Shown here: one piece after another, positions 8,544-18,479 of the stretch
Layout: every line of letters begins with the position of its first letter
How positions within the stretch are numbered: the first letter of the stretch is position 1
Origin: Photobacterium leiognathi
GTDB taxonomy: Bacteria > Pseudomonadota > Gammaproteobacteria > Enterobacterales > Vibrionaceae
NCBI RefSeq assembly: GCF_030685535.1
Contig: NZ_CP131601.1
Coordinates: 434,001 to 498,000 of the forward strand
DNA length: 64,000 nucleotides
Direction: 5' to 3'
The notes under the pieces: model-generated
Database searches by the model: none
The model's input: only the letters and a program-made list of their open reading frames with translations
What the model was told of the DNA's origin: nothing
Program-made: the position numbers and the translations under genes

Positions 8544-9428
8544 TTAGAATGCTAGTGTGATAGCAGTTGTTTTTGGTAGCTTATCTAGCTGCCAGTGCGC
8601 AACGCCCCACATTAAAATTTCTTCTACAGTGTGTGCAGCAAGATCTGCTGGTGGCGCAAGGCCTAAAAACTGTAGCGCTGCAACCAAGGCTGGACGCGGA
8701 TTGGTTTTATCAATCGCAGGCGCATGGTTCTGTTTCGACAACTTATTGCCGTTTTCAGTAACAGCGAGCGGCAAGTGCAAATAACTCACTAGGGTATGAC
8801 CAAGTTGCTGGTATAAACCGATTTGACGACCTGTTGGTTCTATTAAATCAGCACCACGAACAACTTCAGTGATCCCTTGTTCGATATCATCGAGCACAAC
8901 CGCAAGATTGTAAGCAAATAACCCGTCTCGACGTCGAATGATAAAATCTTCTCCTGCCAGTGACTCTGGTAGAGCGATTCGACCATGTAATTGATCATCG
9001 AAAGCAACGATAGGTGTGTCCACTTTTAATCGCACAGCGCTGTCTTTTGGCTGTTGATTGAGGTGACGACAAGTACCTGGGTAAAAACCGCCAGCTTCTT
9101 TGATTGCTTTACGACTACATTGGCAATAATAAGCATCGCCTTGGGCTAACCATTGGTCGATTTGACCTTGGTAAGCATCATGACGTTGGCTTTGATACAT
9201 CAGTTCACCATCCCAACAGAAGCCATAAGCTTCTAATGTGCGCAGAATATCATCGGCAGCACCGGGCATTTCTCGAGGTGGATCAAGATCTTCAATTCTG
9301 ACAATCCATTTACCTTGGTGTGACTTAGCTTGTAAGTAACTTCCCAAGGCGGCAATGAGTGAGCCGAAATGAAGCGGTCCTGACGGTGATGGCGCAAAGC
9401 GTCCTACATATTGGTTCGTCTGTGTCAT
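8544..9428 (-). CDS. gluQ: Glutamyl-Q tRNA(Asp) synthetase
   Basis: Paralogue of glutamyl-tRNA synthetase without the anticodon domain; it attaches glutamate to queuosine at position 34 of tRNA(Asp). The HIGH-type motif appears as PSPSGPLHFGSL, the KMSKS-type motif as NGNKLSKQN, and zinc ligands as CQCSRK...YPGTCR. The 294 aa fit the family. It follows dksA, as in many gammaproteobacteria, but 304 bases away and behind a terminator, so it may have its own promoter or depend on read-through. Confidence 0.95.
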   Translation of the reverse strand: MTQTNQYVGRFAPSPSGPLHFGSLIAALGSYLQAKSHQGKWIVRIEDLDPPREMPGAADDILRTLEAYGFCWDGELMYQSQRHDAYQGQIDQWLAQGDAYYCQCSRKAIKEAGGFYPGTCRHLNQQPKDSAVRLKVDTPIVAFDDQLHGRIALPESLAGEDFIIRRRDGLFAYNLAVVLDDIEQGITEVVRGADLIEPTGRQIGLYQQLGHTLVSYLHLPLAVTENGNKLSKQNHAPAIDKTNPRPALVAALQFLGLAPPADLAAHTVEEILMWGVAHWQLDKLPKTTAITLAF

Positions 9429-9680
9429 AAATCATGAGCAAAAAAGTTGCCTAGACCTGATAGGGCGTTAGGCACGGCATTAACATATGTTGACCAGAGC
9501 TAGGGGTACTGCAACAAGGCAAATCCTCCAAACTGAGTAAGACTCTTATACAAGAGCCTTATTCAGTTTGGTGCGAGCTAATCTGTGGGCTGGTTAAGCG
9601 TGATCAGGGCGCAAGCTATGGTCGACATGGATAGGGTGCAAAAAAGTGCACCACATTAAATCGCACGCTAGTGTAAACGA
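9429..9680 (-). other. Structured gene-free stretch between dksA and gluQ
   Basis: No convincing reading frame. Several inverted repeats are visible: a 20-bp stem with two G-T wobbles around 9529-9573 (CCAAACTGAGTAAGACTCTT against its partner), GTGCA-A6-GTGCAC near 9637-9652, and, on the minus strand, GCCTA...TAGGC followed by T6 just before gluQ. It could be a small RNA with its own terminator, or a processed leader of gluQ. I do not recognise a known RNA family. Confidence 0.35.
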
Positions 9681-9710
9681 AAGAGGGAGCTTTCGCTCCC
9701 TCTAAAATTA
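9681..9710 (-). terminator. dksA terminator
   Basis: Stem GAGGGAGC/GCTCCCTC with a TTTC loop, followed on the minus strand by a short T-rich tail (TTTCGTTT). It lies directly after the dksA stop. Confidence 0.65.
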
Positions 9711-9732
9711 GGCATTAACGCAGGCGACGGAA

Positions 9733-10182
9733 TTAGCCAGCCATTTGCTTTTCTTTGATCTCTGCAAGAGTTTTACAGTCGATACAAAGTTCAGCAGTTG
9801 GACGTGCTTCTAGTCGACGAATACCGATCTCGATACCACAAGAATCACAGAAGCCGAAATCGTCTTCTTCAATGCGCTTCAATGTTTTCTCGATCTTTTT
9901 GATCAGTTTACGTTCACGGTCACGGTTACGTAACTCAAGACTGAATTCTTCTTCCTGAGCTGCACGATCCACAGGATCTGGGAAGTTAGCCGCTTCGTCT
10001 TGCATGTGGTTTACTGTACGATCAACTTCTTCACGAAGCTGATTACGCCATGCTGAAAGAATCTTATGGAAGTGGGCACGTTGTGCTTCACCCATATACT
10101 CTTCACCAGCTTTTTCCTGGTAAGGTTCAACCCCAGCAATAGCCAGGATGCCTAGTGATTTTTTAACGTTGGTCTCTGGCAT
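9733..10182 (-). CDS. dksA: RNA polymerase-binding transcription factor DksA
   Basis: Binds in the RNA polymerase secondary channel and, with ppGpp, represses stable RNA promoters and activates amino-acid genes. The coiled-coil tip motif DPVDRA and the zinc finger CDSC...CIDC are intact. Start at 10182 ([17 protein letters not shown]) is preceded by AGGAGATG; the frame is open to 10215 but that extension has no support. It gives 149 aa against 151 in E. coli. The tRNA promoters at 17.3 and 18.6 kb have the GC-rich discriminators typical of its targets. Confidence 0.97.
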   Translation of the reverse strand: MPETNVKKSLGILAIAGVEPYQEKAGEEYMGEAQRAHFHKILSAWRNQLREEVDRTVNHMQDEAANFPDPVDRAAQEEEFSLELRNRDRERKLIKKIEKTLKRIEEDDFGFCDSCGIEIGIRRLEARPTAELCIDCKTLAEIKEKQMAG

Positions 10183-10311
10183 ATAGCATCTCCTAATGTA
10201 CCTAATAACCGTCACTGGTTAATTTTGGGCGGTATCTATAGCAGAAAGGTTTGGCTGTGGCAATTACTGTCTTTCTTCAATTCTATACCAATGTGAAGAA
10301 AGCATCACTTT

Positions 10312-11025
10312 TCAGTTCGAGTGACGAAATTCTATACAATTGGACAGTGTTATTTGCTCTATATCGAGATCTGCTTTGTAGCAGATAACCTCAACCCCTG
10401 CCTTTACTGCTTGTTTGAGTAATTGAGCGTATATCGGATCGATATGATCTGCGACCGAAACGCTATCAATTCCTGAATGTAATACTGCAAAAAATAGTAC
10501 TGATCTGTAGCCTTGCTCTACCATTTCGGTGAGCTCTCTCAAGTGTTTTTGTCCACGAGTGGTCACGGCATCAGGGAAATAACCTTGTCTATTTTCCCCT
10601 AATAAGGTGACGCTTTTTACTTCAATATAGCAGGGTGGACGGGTTTCTGATTCAAGTAATAGATCAATTCGACTATTTTCAGCGCCATATTTCACTTCTG
10701 CTCGCAGTGATGTGTAACCTGTTAGCTCATCAATTACGTCATTACGAATCGCTTCTTCCACTAATCGATTGGCTTGTGCTGTGTTGACACAAATCCAATC
10801 ATTACTGAGTGTTTGGGTGAGCTCCCAACTATTAGGGTACTTACGTTTTGCGTTATCTGATGTGGAATACCAAACAGTGCTACCCGGTTCGGCACAGCCT
10901 GTCATTGCCCCTGTGTTAGCACAGTGGATGGTACGAACGTCATTATTATCAAGCTCTATATCGGCTAAAAAACGCTTATAACGTTTAATAAGTTTGCCCG
11001 CTTGTAAAGGTTGCGCAAATTTCAT
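10312..11025 (-). CDS. sfsA: SfsA, sugar fermentation stimulation protein (nuclease-like fold)
   Basis: Conserved protein named for raising maltose gene expression in E. coli; its C-terminal half has a restriction-endonuclease-like fold. Family motifs visible are the N-terminal [19 protein letters not shown], and the catalytic-like [13 protein letters not shown]...[10 protein letters not shown]. The 237 aa fit the family (234 aa). It is divergent from hrpB across 114 bases; in E. coli sfsA lies between dksA and hrpB, as here. Its molecular function is poorly established. Confidence 0.93.
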   Translation of the reverse strand: MKFAQPLQAGKLIKRYKRFLADIELDNNDVRTIHCANTGAMTGCAEPGSTVWYSTSDNAKRKYPNSWELTQTLSNDWICVNTAQANRLVEEAIRNDVIDELTGYTSLRAEVKYGAENSRIDLLLESETRPPCYIEVKSVTLLGENRQGYFPDAVTTRGQKHLRELTEMVEQGYRSVLFFAVLHSGIDSVSVADHIDPIYAQLLKQAVKAGVEVICYKADLDIEQITLSNCIEFRHSN

Positions 11026-11139
11026 AGTTCTCTCGATGGCTGATGATTGTTTTTCGTTATAAATTGCCTTTTCGCTACAATAGCATTTAAAGGCACTGGC
11101 ATTAGCCGATTCATTCGATCATGACATAAGGTACCTAGA

Positions 11140-13638
11140 TTGTCACAACTCCCTATTGAAGACGTTTTACCTGACTTGTTTGCAGCATTAAACACGCACT
11201 CACAATTGATTTTAAAAGCCCCTCCGGGCGCAGGTAAATCCACCTATCTTCCTCTTTCATTACTACAGCAAAAAGCCTTTTCTGGACGTATTGTGATGTT
11301 AGAACCAAGACGTTTAGCGGCAAGAAATATTGCCAGCTTTTTAGCGCGTCAGTTAGGAGAAAAAGTCGGGGAAACTGTTGGCTTGCGGGTTCGTGGTGAA
11401 ACCAAGGTCAGTGCTAACACTAAGCTTGAGATTGTCACAGAGGGGGTGATGACCCGAATACTGCAACAAGATCCTGAGCTTATAGGCATTGATTTGCTGA
11501 TCTTCGATGAATTTCATGAGCGCTCTATTCACGCCGATACCGCATTGGCGTTAGCACTCGAAGTACAACAAGCGCTGCGTGATGATTTAACGGTGTTGGT
11601 AATGTCGGCAACCTTATCGCAGCAAGAACTGATGACGTTATTGCCAGAGGCGAGTTATATCGAATCGCAAGGACGTTGTTTCCCTGTTGAATATCGTTAT
11701 AGCGGCACTATCGAATCCCGTGATCTGATTGAGAAAATGGCGCAAGCGATTTGTCAGCTATTGGATAATGAAAAGGGCTCCATGCTGGTGTTCTTACCTG
11801 GTGTCGGTGAAATCAAACGTTTAGAACAATTGTTACTAGAACGTTTAGATAACAAAACATTGCTTTGCCCGTTATATGGTCAATTAAATATTGAGCAGCA
11901 GCAACAAGCGATCAGTGCACCAACCAATGGACAACGTAAAGTGGTATTGGCAACCAATATCGCGGAAACCAGTTTAACCATTGAAGGTATTCGCTTGGTG
12001 GTTGATAGCGGTTTAGAGCGCATTGCGCAGTGGGACCCTAAAACTGGGATCAGTCGCTTACAACAAGTACGTATTGCACAATCGTCGGCAGAGCAACGAG
12101 CAGGTCGTGCTGGGCGATTAGAAGCGGGTATTTGTCTGCGCATGTACAGTGAAGATCAGTTACAACGCCAACCTGCCACACCACAGCCTGAAATTTTGCG
12201 AAGTGATCTAACCTCATTGGCGATGGAGCTAGTGCAATGGGGTTGTAACGATCCAGCTGAGTTGCAATGGCTAGATCTACCGCCAGCCATTGCCTTGCAA
12301 CAATCTCGTGAATTATTAGTACAACTTGGCGCTATAGATAGCCGAGGGCAGCAAACTGAGCGTGGACAATTAATTCAATCTTTAGGTGCTGAGCCTCGTC
12401 ATGCCGCTATCTTAGCGTTTGCGCTTGAGCTGTATCGTGAGCAATCCGATGCGACAATATTATCAATGGCTGCCATGTTAATTGCTTTACTCGAAGATCC
12501 GCCTAGAGCAATGGATAATCCCGATCTCGCATTCCAACTACATTTATTGGAAAGCCAGAAACTTACTAAAGCTGGGCATTATCGTCAGCGAGCAATACAA
12601 ACGCAGCAAAAGCTCCATCAACAGCTAGATATTAAATTAAAGAGTGCTTCGTTGATGGTGAATAACCAATGGTTGGGCGCATTACTGGCTGCGGGATTTC
12701 CTGATCGTATAGCAATGACCCGTAACCATGATGGGCGTTATCAGCTGTCTAATGGTCAAGGCGTGATGCTTGAGGTTGATCTGAGCTTAGCATCAGAGCA
12801 AACCTTAGTGGTTGCCGATGTGGTCAAAACACGCCAAGGGGATAGTCGAGTTTTCTCAGCTGTTGCAGTCGATATTTCACAGTTGCAACAAGTGCATCCT
12901 CAACTCTTCATTGCGCAAGATTGGCTCGATTGGGATGATAAGAAAGGGCGATTAAGCGCCGAACATCGTGTTTACTGCGGAAAGCTAATTATAAGCCGAG
13001 ATATTGCGCCAGAACCTGATCCAGCCCTCGCCAGTGAAGCTTTGGTGAATGCGATTAAGCGTAAAGGGTTAAGCGTATTGAATTGGACGGATAAAGCCCA
13101 TTCACTCTTAACCCGTGCCCGTTGTGCCGCACAATGGTTACCTGAGTTAAACCTTCCAGCATTAGATGACGAGAGTTTACTTATTGCAGCTGATACATGG
13201 TTACTGCCCTATATGAATGGGATCAAGACCATGAAAGGCGTAGCGAAAGTTGATGTATTAGCCGCCTTAGAAGCATATTTAGGTTGGGATATAAAACAAC
13301 AGATTGATTTGCTACTGCCAACGCATTATCAAGTGCCAACAGGGTCTAATATAGTGATCCGTTATCATGAGCAACAACAGCCAGTGCTTGCGGTGAAATT
13401 ACAGGAAATGTTTGGTGAAAAAGCGTCGCCTTGTATTGCTAATGGCAAAGTAGCCTTAGTCCTTGAGTTGCTATCTCCAGCACAGCGACCGTTACAAATT
13501 ACCCAAGACTTAGCGGCATTTTGGCAGGGCTCATACAAAGAAGTGCAGAAGGAAATGAAAGGACGTTATCCCAAGCATCCATGGCCGGATGATCCCGCCA
13601 ATCATATTCCAACTCGCAAAACGAAAAAATATATGTAG
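11140..13638 (+). CDS. hrpB: ATP-dependent RNA helicase HrpB
   Basis: DEAH-like helicase of unclear cellular role. Walker A is APPGAGKST near residues 28-36; motif II is DEFHERS, the HrpB variant of DEAH; SAT is in VMSATLS; the helicase C motif is AEQRAGRAGRLEAG. The HrpB C-terminal domain runs to residue 832. The start is TTG at 11140, preceded by AAGG, giving MSQLPIEDVLPDL; no upstream ATG fits. It is divergent from sfsA and upstream of mrcB, the same order as in E. coli. Confidence 0.95.
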   Translation: MSQLPIEDVLPDLFAALNTHSQLILKAPPGAGKSTYLPLSLLQQKAFSGRIVMLEPRRLAARNIASFLARQLGEKVGETVGLRVRGETKVSANTKLEIVTEGVMTRILQQDPELIGIDLLIFDEFHERSIHADTALALALEVQQALRDDLTVLVMSATLSQQELMTLLPEASYIESQGRCFPVEYRYSGTIESRDLIEKMAQAICQLLDNEKGSMLVFLPGVGEIKRLEQLLLERLDNKTLLCPLYGQLNIEQQQQAISAPTNGQRKVVLATNIAETSLTIEGIRLVVDSGLERIAQWDPKTGISRLQQVRIAQSSAEQRAGRAGRLEAGICLRMYSEDQLQRQPATPQPEILRSDLTSLAMELVQWGCNDPAELQWLDLPPAIALQQSRELLVQLGAIDSRGQQTERGQLIQSLGAEPRHAAILAFALELYREQSDATILSMAAMLIALLEDPPRAMDNPDLAFQLHLLESQKLTKAGHYRQRAIQTQQKLHQQLDIKLKSASLMVNNQWLGALLAAGFPDRIAMTRNHDGRYQLSNGQGVMLEVDLSLASEQTLVVADVVKTRQGDSRVFSAVAVDISQLQQVHPQLFIAQDWLDWDDKKGRLSAEHRVYCGKLIISRDIAPEPDPALASEALVNAIKRKGLSVLNWTDKAHSLLTRARCAAQWLPELNLPALDDESLLIAADTWLLPYMNGIKTMKGVAKVDVLAALEAYLGWDIKQQIDLLLPTHYQVPTGSNIVIRYHEQQQPVLAVKLQEMFGEKASPCIANGKVALVLELLSPAQRPLQITQDLAAFWQGSYKEVQKEMKGRYPKHPWPDDPANHIPTRKTKKYM

Positions 13639-13694
13639 CAATAGACCTGTATATATAATCAGGTATAGTGTTCAATAATTATCAAATCACATGT

Positions 13695-13724
13695 ATAGGA
13701 GCAGTATTATTTGCTCCTATTTTA
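13695..13724 (+). terminator. Probable hrpB terminator
   Basis: Nine-base-pair stem ATAGGAGCA/TGCTCCTAT with an 8-base loop, followed by TTTTATAT. It lies between hrpB and mrcB, suggesting that mrcB has its own promoter. Confidence 0.55.
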
Positions 13725-13751
13725 TATAGGAATGACATTAGTTGACGCATT

Positions 13752-16232
13752 ATGATTAAGTTGTCTCTTCATCTACAGTCAAGAAAACATGTCGCACCGC
13801 CGAAAGACAGTGGCGGGAAAAAGCCGACGACACCTCGAAAAAAAACACCTGTAAAACCAAAGCCTACCGAAAAAAAGCCAACTAAGCGCACGACAACGAG
13901 TGCGACAAGAAAGACGCCAGCAAAAAAAACGCCTGCGAAGAAAACCAAAAAGACCACCAAAAAAGATCGCCCATGGCTTAAAAAACTTGGCTGGCTAGGC
14001 TTTAAAATTGGTTTAGTGGTAGTGGCTGCGATGTTGGTGGTCGGGATTTATTTAGACACGATTGTGCGCAATAAAATGGACGGTCAAATTTGGGATTTAC
14101 CGTCTGTTGTGTATGGTCGAGTGTTAACGCTTCGCCCTGATCAACATATCAGTATTATGGATGTGCGCCGTGAATTAGATTTATTGAAATACCACAAAGT
14201 GCGCACACCAACCCGTATAGGGGAATATTCTGCTTCATCAACGCGCATTGAATTGATCCGACGTCCGTTTGATTTTCCTGAAGGGGCTGAGAAAAAAAGT
14301 CATGTGTTGCTGACTTTTTCTGGTAACAACCTAGTAAGCATAAAAGACTTAACCACTAAACGCTTGTTAGGTTATTTCAACATTGAACCTAAAATGCTCG
14401 GTATGCTTGGCCTTTCAGGCAATGAGCAGCGCATCTTTATGAAGCGTGATGAGTTCCCACCGTTATTAATTGATGCATTACTGGCAACGGAAGATAGAGA
14501 TTTCTATCAACATGATGGTGTTTCACCGTTAGCTATCATTCGTGCCATGTTTGTTAACTTACGTGCAGGTCGCACTGTACAAGGTGGTAGTACTTTAACC
14601 CAGCAGTTAGCGAAGAACTTATTTTTAAGCCGTGAACGTAGTCTATGGCGTAAAGTTCGTGAAGCCTATATTGCCGTGATCATTGATTATCGCTATAGCA
14701 AGGATCGGGTATTAGAAGCTTACCTTAACGAAATCTATCTCGGTCAAAATGGCGGTAAAGAGGTACATGGTTTCCCATTAGCAGCAAGACTGTATTTTGG
14801 TCGTCCGTTGGATGAGTTAACACCTGCACAGTTAGCCATGCTGGTGGGCATGGTGAAAGGGCCTTCTCAGTTTAACCCTTGGCGACATCCAGAGCGTACG
14901 CTAGAGCGTCGTGATTTGGTGTTAAGCCTTCTGCTTAAAAACAACACCCTGACAGGTGCTGAATATGAAGCTGCAGCTTCAAGCCCATTAGGCGTACAAA
15001 AGACACCGAAGATCGCTAGTCGTCAGCCTGCTTATTTCCAGCAACTACAACGTGAGTTAGAGCGTGATGTCGGTGATATTTATAAGTCAGGTAAAGGTCT
15101 TCGTATCTTTAGTACCTTAGACCCATTATCACAGCAATCAGCAGAGCAAAGTGTTGCTGCAATGGTGCCAAAGCTAAATAAAAAAGCAGGACTGAAAGTT
15201 GAAACGGCAATGGTGGTTGTTGATCGCCTAAGTGGAGAAGTGCGCGCTATTGTTGGTGGTAGTCGCCCAGGTTATGCAGGTTTTAACCGTGCGTTAGATG
15301 CCAGTCGTCAAATTGGTTCATTGGCAAAACCTGCGGTTTATTTAACGGCATTGAGCGAGCCTAATAAATTTAATCTAGCAACCAACTTGGATGATAAGTC
15401 GATTGTATTACGTGGCAGCAAAGGCACTACATGGCGTCCACGAAATTACGATCGTAAGTTTAGAGGCCAAGTGCCGCTTTATTATGCACTTGCCAATTCA
15501 TTGAATGTGCCAACGGTAAATCTTGGTTTAAAAGTTGGGCTGGGAAGTGTGATTAATACCATGAGCAAACTTGGTATTGATCGCGATGAAATTCCTAAAC
15601 TGCCATCAATTCTGCTAGGTTCATTTACCTTATCACCTTATGAGGTGGCACAAATGTTCCAGACTATAACCAGTGGTGGGCGTAAAGCTGATTTAACTGC
15701 GCTACGAGCGGTAGTCGATCAGAAAGGTAGAATTCTTTATCAGAACTATCCGAAAGCTGCTCAGGTAGTGCCAGAGCAGGCTGCGTGGCTCACTACGTAT
15801 GATATGAAGCGTGTGGTTAGCCAAGGCACCGCACGTTACTTACAAAGTAAGTTCAGCGCGGCAAAATTGGCCGGTAAAACAGGAACAACGGATAAGAACC
15901 GTGATAGCTGGTTCGCAGGTGCTGATGGTCATGAAGTGGCAGTTGTGTGGGTTGGGCGTGATGATAATACTCCAGTGCGTTTAACGGGCTCTAGTGGTGC
16001 TTTACGTATTTATGCTGATTACCTCACGCGTAGAAAACCTGCACCACTAACTTTGCCGTGGCCGAAACAGATCACAACCATAAAATACGATAAGCAAGCC
16101 AATGGCACATTAACACCAAACTGTAACGGTAGTGTCTCATTGCTAGTTTGGGATAAAGATGGGCAATTAAAAGCGCAGTGTTCAAGCAATAAACCTGCCG
16201 CTTGGATCACTAATATGTTTACAGGTAGTTAA
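13752..16232 (+). CDS. mrcB: Penicillin-binding protein 1B (bifunctional peptidoglycan synthase)
   Basis: Inner-membrane enzyme that polymerises and cross-links peptidoglycan. A Lys/Thr/Pro-rich cytoplasmic tail (1-75) precedes one membrane segment (about 84-101), a UB2H domain, the GT51 glycosyltransferase (ALLATEDRDFYQHDG with the catalytic Glu; QGGSTLTQQLAKNL) and the transpeptidase with SLAK (SxxK), SLN (SxN) and KTGTT. The 826 aa are near E. coli PBP1b (844 aa). The ATG at 13752 is taken; a later start is possible because the first 20 residues are poorly constrained. Confidence 0.95.
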   Translation: MIKLSLHLQSRKHVAPPKDSGGKKPTTPRKKTPVKPKPTEKKPTKRTTTSATRKTPAKKTPAKKTKKTTKKDRPWLKKLGWLGFKIGLVVVAAMLVVGIYLDTIVRNKMDGQIWDLPSVVYGRVLTLRPDQHISIMDVRRELDLLKYHKVRTPTRIGEYSASSTRIELIRRPFDFPEGAEKKSHVLLTFSGNNLVSIKDLTTKRLLGYFNIEPKMLGMLGLSGNEQRIFMKRDEFPPLLIDALLATEDRDFYQHDGVSPLAIIRAMFVNLRAGRTVQGGSTLTQQLAKNLFLSRERSLWRKVREAYIAVIIDYRYSKDRVLEAYLNEIYLGQNGGKEVHGFPLAARLYFGRPLDELTPAQLAMLVGMVKGPSQFNPWRHPERTLERRDLVLSLLLKNNTLTGAEYEAAASSPLGVQKTPKIASRQPAYFQQLQRELERDVGDIYKSGKGLRIFSTLDPLSQQSAEQSVAAMVPKLNKKAGLKVETAMVVVDRLSGEVRAIVGGSRPGYAGFNRALDASRQIGSLAKPAVYLTALSEPNKFNLATNLDDKSIVLRGSKGTTWRPRNYDRKFRGQVPLYYALANSLNVPTVNLGLKVGLGSVINTMSKLGIDRDEIPKLPSILLGSFTLSPYEVAQMFQTITSGGRKADLTALRAVVDQKGRILYQNYPKAAQVVPEQAAWLTTYDMKRVVSQGTARYLQSKFSAAKLAGKTGTTDKNRDSWFAGADGHEVAVVWVGRDDNTPVRLTGSSGALRIYADYLTRRKPAPLTLPWPKQITTIKYDKQANGTLTPNCNGSVSLLVWDKDGQLKAQCSSNKPAAWITNMFTGS

Positions 16233-16249
16233 TCTATCAGTATTGCTTA

Positions 16250-16278
16250 AAGCCTCGCTCATGTAGCGGGGCTTTTTT
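16250..16278 (+). terminator. mrcB terminator
   Basis: Ten-base-pair stem AAGCCTCGCT/AGCGGGGCTT with one G-T pair, then T6. Lies 17 bases after the mrcB stop. Confidence 0.85.
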
Positions 16279-16326
16279 CTATCTGAAAGGGGAGTGATGA
16301 TTAGAAGAGGTGATTTTCTTTAGACG

Positions 16327-16354
16327 AAAAAAAACCTCACCAAAGATGAGGTTT
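16327..16354 (-). terminator. Terminator of tRNA operon 1
   Basis: Stem AAACCTCA/TGAGGTTT with a T8 run on the minus strand, immediately after the last tRNA of the left operon. Confidence 0.85.
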
Positions 16355-16361
16355 CAAAAGA

Positions 16362-16437
<76 letters not shown>

Positions 16438-16484
16438 ACGTTTTGTTCTTTTTGTCATAACGTCAATAACGTTACTTTTTAATA

Positions 16485-16560
16485 TGGTGCCTCGAGGCGG
16501 AATCGAACCACCGACACGAGGATTTTCAATCCTCTGCTCTACCGACTGAGCTATCGAGGC
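16485..16560 (-). tRNA. tRNA-Phe (anticodon GAA)
   Basis: 76 nt with encoded CCA; loop TTGAAAA. Seventh gene of operon 1. Confidence 0.97.
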
Positions 16561-16617
16561 AGAAGTAGTGATGGTTAAGTCTCTACTTTTGCATTCTTAC
16601 GTGAGTAAGAAAATAAA

Positions 16618-16693
<76 letters not shown>

Positions 16694-16703
16694 ACACTTT
16701 ATT

Positions 16704-16779
16704 TGGCTCCTCCTGCTGGACTTGAACCAGCGACATACGGATTAACAGTCCGCCGTTCTACCGACTGAACTAAGGAGGA
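16704..16779 (-). tRNA. tRNA-Asn (anticodon GTT)
   Basis: 76 nt with encoded CCA; loop CTGTTAA. Fifth gene of operon 1. Confidence 0.97.
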
Positions 16780-16823
16780 ATTGTACTTTTTATCTTACTC
16801 GATTAAATCAAGTGAGATGAATA

Positions 16824-16899
16824 TGGTGCCTCGAGGCGGAATCGAACCACCGACACGAGGATTTTCAATCCTCTGCTCTACCGACTGAGCTATCGAGGC
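16824..16899 (-). tRNA. tRNA-Phe (anticodon GAA)
   Basis: 76 nt with encoded CCA. Fourth gene of operon 1. Confidence 0.97.
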
Positions 16900-16953
16900 A
16901 AAAATACGAAATTAATCGTTGTTTTGCATTTCTTACCGAAGTAAGAGAATAAA

Positions 16954-17029
<76 letters not shown>

Positions 17030-17080
17030 ACACTATATTCTTTTTTATTTCTCCGCTCAATGAGCCAAGAAACTAAATAG

Positions 17081-17156
17081 TGGCTCCTCCTGCTGGACTT
17101 GAACCAGCGACATACGGATTAACAGTCCGCCGTTCTACCGACTGAACTAAGGAGGA
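17081..17156 (-). tRNA. tRNA-Asn (anticodon GTT)
   Basis: 76 nt with encoded CCA. Second gene of operon 1. Confidence 0.97.
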
Positions 17157-17198
17157 ACAGATTGTGGTTGCTTGCACCAAACTTCGAAAGGGAAGTGA

Positions 17199-17274
17199 TG
17201 GTGCCTCGAGGCGGAATCGAACCACCGACACGAGGATTTTCAATCCTCTGCTCTACCGACTGAGCTATCGAGGC
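17199..17274 (-). tRNA. tRNA-Phe (anticodon GAA)
   Basis: 76 nt with encoded CCA. First gene of operon 1, 10 bases downstream of the -10 box at 17285-17290. Confidence 0.97.
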
Positions 17275-17284
17275 AACGGAGCGC

Positions 17285-17313
17285 ATTAAAAAGGTTTTCG
17301 CTCTTTTCGTCAA
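17285..17313 (-). promoter_or_regulatory. Promoter of tRNA operon 1
   Basis: Minus strand: TTGACG, 17-base spacer, TTTAAT, then the GC-rich discriminator GCGCTCC. The same promoter architecture occurs before operon 2. GC-rich discriminators mark stable-RNA promoters under ppGpp/DksA control. Confidence 0.8.
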
Positions 17314-17611
17314 TGCTTTTTTTTCAAATAATTATCAACCTTGTCTTTTTTATCCCGTTTGTTTGAAAAGTGAGCTTTTATTAAGGGTTACAGTGATGTT
17401 ATGGCTGAAAAAGAGAATAAATATAAGGAATTTATGAAGCTTAAGTTTGGGATGTTTTCACCTGTTTAAGAGAAAAATATGGCATAAAAATGAGAAATAA
17501 GCACAAAGCAGAAAGATAAAAAGAGGCGAAGCTAGAGAGGGGAGTGAGAACTAAAGAGATGTGAGTGGAAGAAATATGACTGAACGTATTGATTACGCCA
17601 AATTACAGGCG
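17314..17611. other. Spacer between the two tRNA operons
   Basis: About 300 bases, rich in A and G on the plus strand. No reading frame, RNA gene or repeat could be recognised. It separates the operon 1 promoter from the operon 2 terminator; any upstream activating (UP/Fis) sites of operon 1 would be here. Confidence 0.5.
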
Positions 17612-17640
17612 AAAAAAAACCTTGTCTTGCGACAAGGTTT
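17612..17640 (-). terminator. Terminator of tRNA operon 2
   Basis: Perfect ten-base stem AAACCTTGTC/GACAAGGTTT with a TTGC loop and T8 on the minus strand. Its sequence differs from the operon 1 terminator although the tRNA genes are near identical. Confidence 0.88.
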
Positions 17641-17646
17641 CTTAAC

Positions 17647-17722
17647 TGGCTCCTCCTGCTGGACTTGAACCAGCGACATACGGATTAACAGTCCGCCGTT
17701 CTACCGACTGAACTAAGGAGGA
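17647..17722 (-). tRNA. tRNA-Asn (anticodon GTT)
   Basis: 76 nt with encoded CCA. Last (eighth) gene of operon 2; the corresponding position of operon 1 holds tRNA-Thr. Confidence 0.97.
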
Positions 17723-17766
17723 ATCGTACTTTTTATCTTACTTGATAAAATCAAGTAAGATGAATA

Positions 17767-17842
17767 TGGTGCCTCGAGGCGGAATCGAACCACCGACACG
17801 AGGATTTTCAATCCTCTGCTCTACCGACTGAGCTATCGAGGC
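17767..17842 (-). tRNA. tRNA-Phe (anticodon GAA)
   Basis: 76 nt with encoded CCA. Seventh gene of operon 2, 1282 bases from its counterpart at 16485. Confidence 0.97.
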
Positions 17843-17899
17843 AGAAGTAGCGATGGTTAAGTCTCTACTTTTGCATTCTTACCTAAGTAAGAAAATAAA

Positions 17900-17975
<76 letters not shown>

Positions 17976-17985
17976 ACACTTTATT

Positions 17986-18061
17986 TGGCTCCTCCTGCTG
18001 GACTTGAACCAGCGACATACGGATTAACAGTCCGCCGTTCTACCGACTGAACTAAGGAGGA
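17986..18061 (-). tRNA. tRNA-Asn (anticodon GTT)
   Basis: 76 nt with encoded CCA. Fifth gene of operon 2, 1282 bases from its counterpart. Confidence 0.97.
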
Positions 18062-18104
18062 ATTGTACTTTTATCTTACTCGATTAAATCAAGCGAGATG
18101 AATA

Positions 18105-18180
18105 TGGTGCCTCGAGGCGGAATCGAACCACCGACACGAGGATTTTCAATCCTCTGCTCTACCGACTGAGCTATCGAGGC
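18105..18180 (-). tRNA. tRNA-Phe (anticodon GAA)
   Basis: 76 nt with encoded CCA. Fourth gene of operon 2; the offset to operon 1 drops to 1281 because of one deleted T in the preceding spacer. Confidence 0.97.
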
Positions 18181-18234
18181 AAAAACACGAAGTTAATCGA
18201 TGTTTTGCATTTCTTACCGAAGTAAGAGAATAAA

Positions 18235-18310
<76 letters not shown>

Positions 18311-18361
18311 ACACTATATTCTTTTTTATTTCTCCGCTCAATGAGCCAAGAAACTAAATAG

Positions 18362-18437
18362 TGGCTCCTCCTGCTGGACTTGAACCAGCGACATACGGAT
18401 TAACAGTCCGCCGTTCTACCGACTGAACTAAGGAGGA
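18362..18437 (-). tRNA. tRNA-Asn (anticodon GTT)
   Basis: 76 nt with encoded CCA. Second gene of operon 2. Confidence 0.97.
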
Positions 18438-18479
18438 ACAGATTGTGGTTGCTTGCACCAAACTTCGAAAGGGAAGTGA

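Noticed and set aside
11022..11243. 73-codon minus-strand frame between sfsA and hrpB
   Set aside because: It is the antisense of the hrpB N-terminus (Walker A region) and the intergenic region.
17119..17313. 64-codon frame across a tRNA
   Set aside because: It is the translation of tRNA sequence and the promoter; no protein features.
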